Shown here piece after piece: positions 61,467 through 64,000 of a stretch of 64,000 bases of DNA; position 1 is the first letter of the stretch, and each line of letters opens with the position of its first letter. Made by a program: the position numbers and the translations under genes. The stretch covers positions 6,510,001-6,574,000 of the forward strand of contig JANUWF010001659.1 of assembly GCA_026120185.1 (NCBI GenBank), given 5' to 3'. Source of the stretch: Voacanga thouarsii. Taxonomy: Eukaryota > Streptophyta > Magnoliopsida > Gentianales > Apocynaceae. The notes beneath the pieces are model-generated. The model was not told where the DNA came from. It saw only the letters and a program-made list of their open reading frames with translations, and ran no database searches.

Positions 61467-61830
61467 TCCTTTGATGAACCTCCTATAGTAACCAGCCAAT
61501 CCCAAGAAGCTTCGAATCTCGGTGATGTTCTCCGGTTGCTTCCAATCTGACACTGCTTCAACCTTTGCTGGGTCTACCTTGATTCCCCCCTTAGTCACCA
61601 CATGGCTAAGAAATGCTACATTGTCCAGCCAGAACTCACACTTGCTAAACTTGGCGAAAAGCTTGCTCTGTTATCACTCCGACAGGTTCTTCTGACCCCA
61701 ATTCCAAATCTAGCTTGATCTCATCCCCCCGATTGGGTGACAGAATTTGAGTCATCTCAAACCCCGGTGTCATAGGCTTTACTTCCAGAACTCTCCTGCC
61801 TGATGTGGATACACGGTGCTTCAGTGCCAT
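61466..61830 (-). pseudogene. Element G gag N-terminus fused to an RT fragment
   Basis: ATG at 61830 begins MALKHRVSTSGRRVLEVKP and runs about 55 codons to VGVITEQAF. At about 61660 it joins RT sequence: [20 protein letters not shown], then [17 protein letters not shown] and [15 protein letters not shown]. The junction lies in aagctt, which occurs in the parental RT at 13383. This is a deletion of several kilobases with little homology at the ends. No function is expected. Confidence 0.88.
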
Positions 61831-62099
61831 TCTAAACCATGCCCAAATGATGAGTGTATGCACTCAAGTTTAAAACATTTTAAGCATGCAGTCACATTCA
61901 GGTTTAAGTAAAAGAAAATCATATGCAAGTTTTTGTGTAAAGAATTGCATAAAATTTTTTTCAAACCTTAGAGTACTCCAAGTACTCTTATTTGTATAAA
62001 TTTGGAATCAAAATAGCAAGCAGAAAGGAAATCCTTAACATAGAAGTTCATGGAAAGTAATAAATAAAACATCCAGATCACAACAGCTCTTAGCCCCCA

Positions 62100-62565
62100 C
62101 TAGTCCTCATCAGAATCTTCAAGATCAGCCTCATACAACCATCCCCCAGAGTTCTTAGAGAAGTCTATCCCAGCCCCTACTGGAAAACCCCTCCATTGGC
62201 TCCTTCTCCGGTTGCCTAGAACTCTCCCCGGGCTCAACTCGACTGGGTGGAGGAATGAAAGAAGTCCTAGGTGGAGACTTATAATCAATCTCCCCCAGGT
62301 CATCACTATCTGCTGATAAATCCACTAGGGGATTAGGAGGGTGGGGAACATGCTCCACGGCTACATCCTCATCTTCACTGTCAGAAGTTATATCTATCAC
62401 TGGGATTGGGGGTGTCTTATGGATCGAGACCTCATCATCACTGCAATCTTCCAACGGAATAACTAGCTGAGGAGCAGGCTTAGGTATCGGGAGGTCTTCT
62501 GGGTAAATAGGGACAGGAGGAAGCCATTGCTACCCCTTCCTCGCGGATCTAAGCATTCTAACCAT
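62100..62565 (-). pseudogene. Extra reading frame (ORF0) of element G
   Basis: From the ATG at 62565 it starts MVRMLR, as in element A, and has one TAG near codon 12. It carries a 1-base frameshift near 62181-62190. Conserved parts are IYPEDLP, APQ.VIPLE, IPVIDITSDSEDED, PLVDLSADSDDLGEIDYK and, after the frameshift, GIDFSKNSGGWLYEADLEDS with a DED end. The stop at 62100 lies 269 bp before the gag ATG, against 266 bp in element A. Two SIM-like cores are retained. I know no named family for it. Confidence 0.65.
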
Positions 62566-62663
62566 TCTACAGCATAAACAAGATAGATTACATAAAGATT
62601 TGAACTTAAATAAATATAACATATACTATCAACATTTTCCTAAACCTAGGTTCCAATACGACT

Positions 62664-64000
62664 TGTAACATCCCACTACCTAGGCTCAACAGGGCCGGGG
62701 ATGTCGCCACGTCCAAAGGACAAGGGGTCATTATAACTAGAACACACAACGAAGATAAAACAATACTTTAAAATTTGAAATTTATTACAACCCAAAATTC
62801 ATGAATAAATCAAAAATAAAAACTGTTCACTCTCAACTCCCAAAACATTACACAAAATAAATATCAAAATATCTTCCAAAGCAGGCAACAACAAGCTATT
62901 CATCCCCACAGTGGGATCGACCTGAAATCATGGTAAAAAGGGTGATGAGATAAAAATCTCAGTAAGTCCGTGTGTGATTTGCGTGTTCAGTGAAAACAGT
63001 TCGTGGATGCAAAGTGTAAGAACTTCATAAAAGAAATACTGGCAAGCAATAAACAATAGTCAAAATTAAGAGTGGCGTTTTGGCTTTTCCAACAATACAT
63101 GTACAATAAAATCAACCACTCAAATGGGTGGTCATGGGTTACCACACGTTAGGCCCCATAACCATACAATGGTCAGAATGCCACACTTTGTGCAGACTGA
63201 CAAAAAGTAGGTGATCAGCCTACCAGGTAAGATAATCCTCCTTCTCTACACCCAAATAAAACCGGTTGTCCATTCTGGTAACACACAGTCCACCTGACTA
63301 AAACTTGCTAGCTCGGACCGGCACGACCTACTAAACTGACATCTTATCCGGGAAGAACTTACCCCTCAGAGGTGCCCACCTACTGAGACACTTACCCTAA
63401 CCCTTCAAAGACTAGTCCTCACAGTCCACCCTTATTGAGTACTCAATGTAATTTATCCCGCTTGGGAGAAAATTGAATAAAACACAGCTCCACTTGAATT
63501 TGGCAATTAAGGATTTTCAACGTTTGGAACAAAGCTGGTTTTAGAAAGAGTTTTAGTGTTTGAATAATACTGTTCATTTATTTTCAAATAATTTGTTTGA
63601 CTGAAATGAAAAAGGAGACAATCCTCAATTGCATGTACAAAAATGAGTGTCCACGCACTCCACATTTGGCTTGTTATAGTAACCATTTTGTATCAAACAA
63701 GTTTTACACAAGAGCTTACCTGATCATTTGCTCGAAATAAAATAAAGATCTCCAAAAGCTGACCTAACCTCGCCTGGGGTAAATATAAGCCATAATTAAA
63801 CTCAAGCCAAAAATTACTTTTACAAATAATCCTAGCTCAACTTACTACAATCATGACCCTAATGTCCCAAGCTTTAAATCTAGATAATAAATAAAAGGGT
63901 TTATAAAATAAATCTAGCTTGATATTAAAATAACTAGGGTTTACGAAATACGTATTAATAAGTTGAAGGTTTAAATCTTGCTATAAATAATTAGGATTTA
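62664..64000 (-). repeat. Element G 5' LTR, partial
   Basis: It starts TGTAACATCCCACTACC on the plus strand and continues past the window end. It contains TGAGTACTCA at 63436-63445, one CACACTTTGTGC unit at about 63182 and the shared block at 63205-63420. It closely resembles the 39179-43512 LTR read in reverse. Next to it, inside the element, AGTCGTATTGGAACCTAGG is a worn iMet-type primer site. Confidence 0.88.

Larger units (their letters stand above)
61428..64000 (-). mobile_element. Chromovirus G, internal-deletion derivative (runs off the window)
   Basis: In transcription order it has the 5' LTR (62664 to beyond 64000), a degenerate primer site, the ORF0 frame, the gag N-terminus fused to an RT fragment, and a remnant of about 38 bp of LTR terminus. 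gag core, protease, most of RT, RNase H, integrase and nearly all of the 3' LTR are missing. It is the closest relative of element A here in the leader region and shares its extra frame. Its LTR is closest to 39179-43512 at the visible end. Confidence 0.85.

Overview
The window is repeat-rich plant nuclear DNA. It is AT-rich and consists almost entirely of nested, decayed LTR retrotransposons; I could support no host protein gene, rRNA, true tRNA gene, CRISPR array or bacterial-type operon. The evidence for a plant is the mixture of chromovirus-type Ty3/gypsy elements (LTRs bounded by TGTAA.ACCCC and GGGGTGTTACA), Athila-type Ty3/gypsy elements (tRNA-Asp-like primer site, LTRs starting TGATAGGG) and Ty1/copia elements (tRNA-iMet primer site). 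A heterochromatic or pericentromeric location is likely. I cannot name the species.

Layout, left block (1-32686). A solo chromovirus LTR (7-2714) sits in a CA repeat inside a copia LTR remnant (2737-3166). Two minus-strand Athila LTR pieces follow (3167-4326, 4327-5125), then the 3' part of Athila element D (5126-6399, resuming at 28330-28877). D is interrupted by plus-strand, gag-only Athila element C (6400-28324). C's 5' LTR is interrupted by a complete minus-strand Tekay-like chromovirus, A (6828-22488). A's own 5' LTR carries a copia solo LTR (19025-20726). This four-level nest can be read from target-site duplications and from uninterrupted sister copies. A copia LTR piece (28878-30431) and a divergent chromovirus LTR (30432-32686) follow.

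Middle block (32687-50556). The 3' end of minus-strand copia I (32687-35023) is cut by plus-strand copia J (35024-50556). J's order PBS, gag, protease, integrase, RT and RNase H is recognisable although every domain is broken. It was hit by three later insertions that remain only as solo LTRs with clear 5-bp target duplications: 39179-43512 (TTTTA), 43940-45645 (TATTT) and 46359-48141 (ACTTC).

Right block (50557-64000). The 3' tail and LTR of plus-strand chromovirus F (50557-56257) carry an Athila solo LTR (54577-56085). Next come minus-strand Athila H, lacking protease, RT and RNase H (56258-61427), and minus-strand chromovirus G, an internal-deletion derivative whose 5' LTR runs off the window (61428-64000).

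The observations most worth following are two. First, an extra reading frame lies between the 5' LTR and gag of the chromovirus and is present in both A and G. It encodes an acidic protein of about 159 residues with two SUMO-interaction-like motifs and a conserved C-terminus. Second, a tRNA-like segment with Pol III A-box and B-box sequences lies at a fixed distance (about 225-245 bp) inside four related chromovirus LTRs. Recurrent GC-rich modules in the Athila LTRs, one of them also inside Athila coding sequence, are a third unusual feature.
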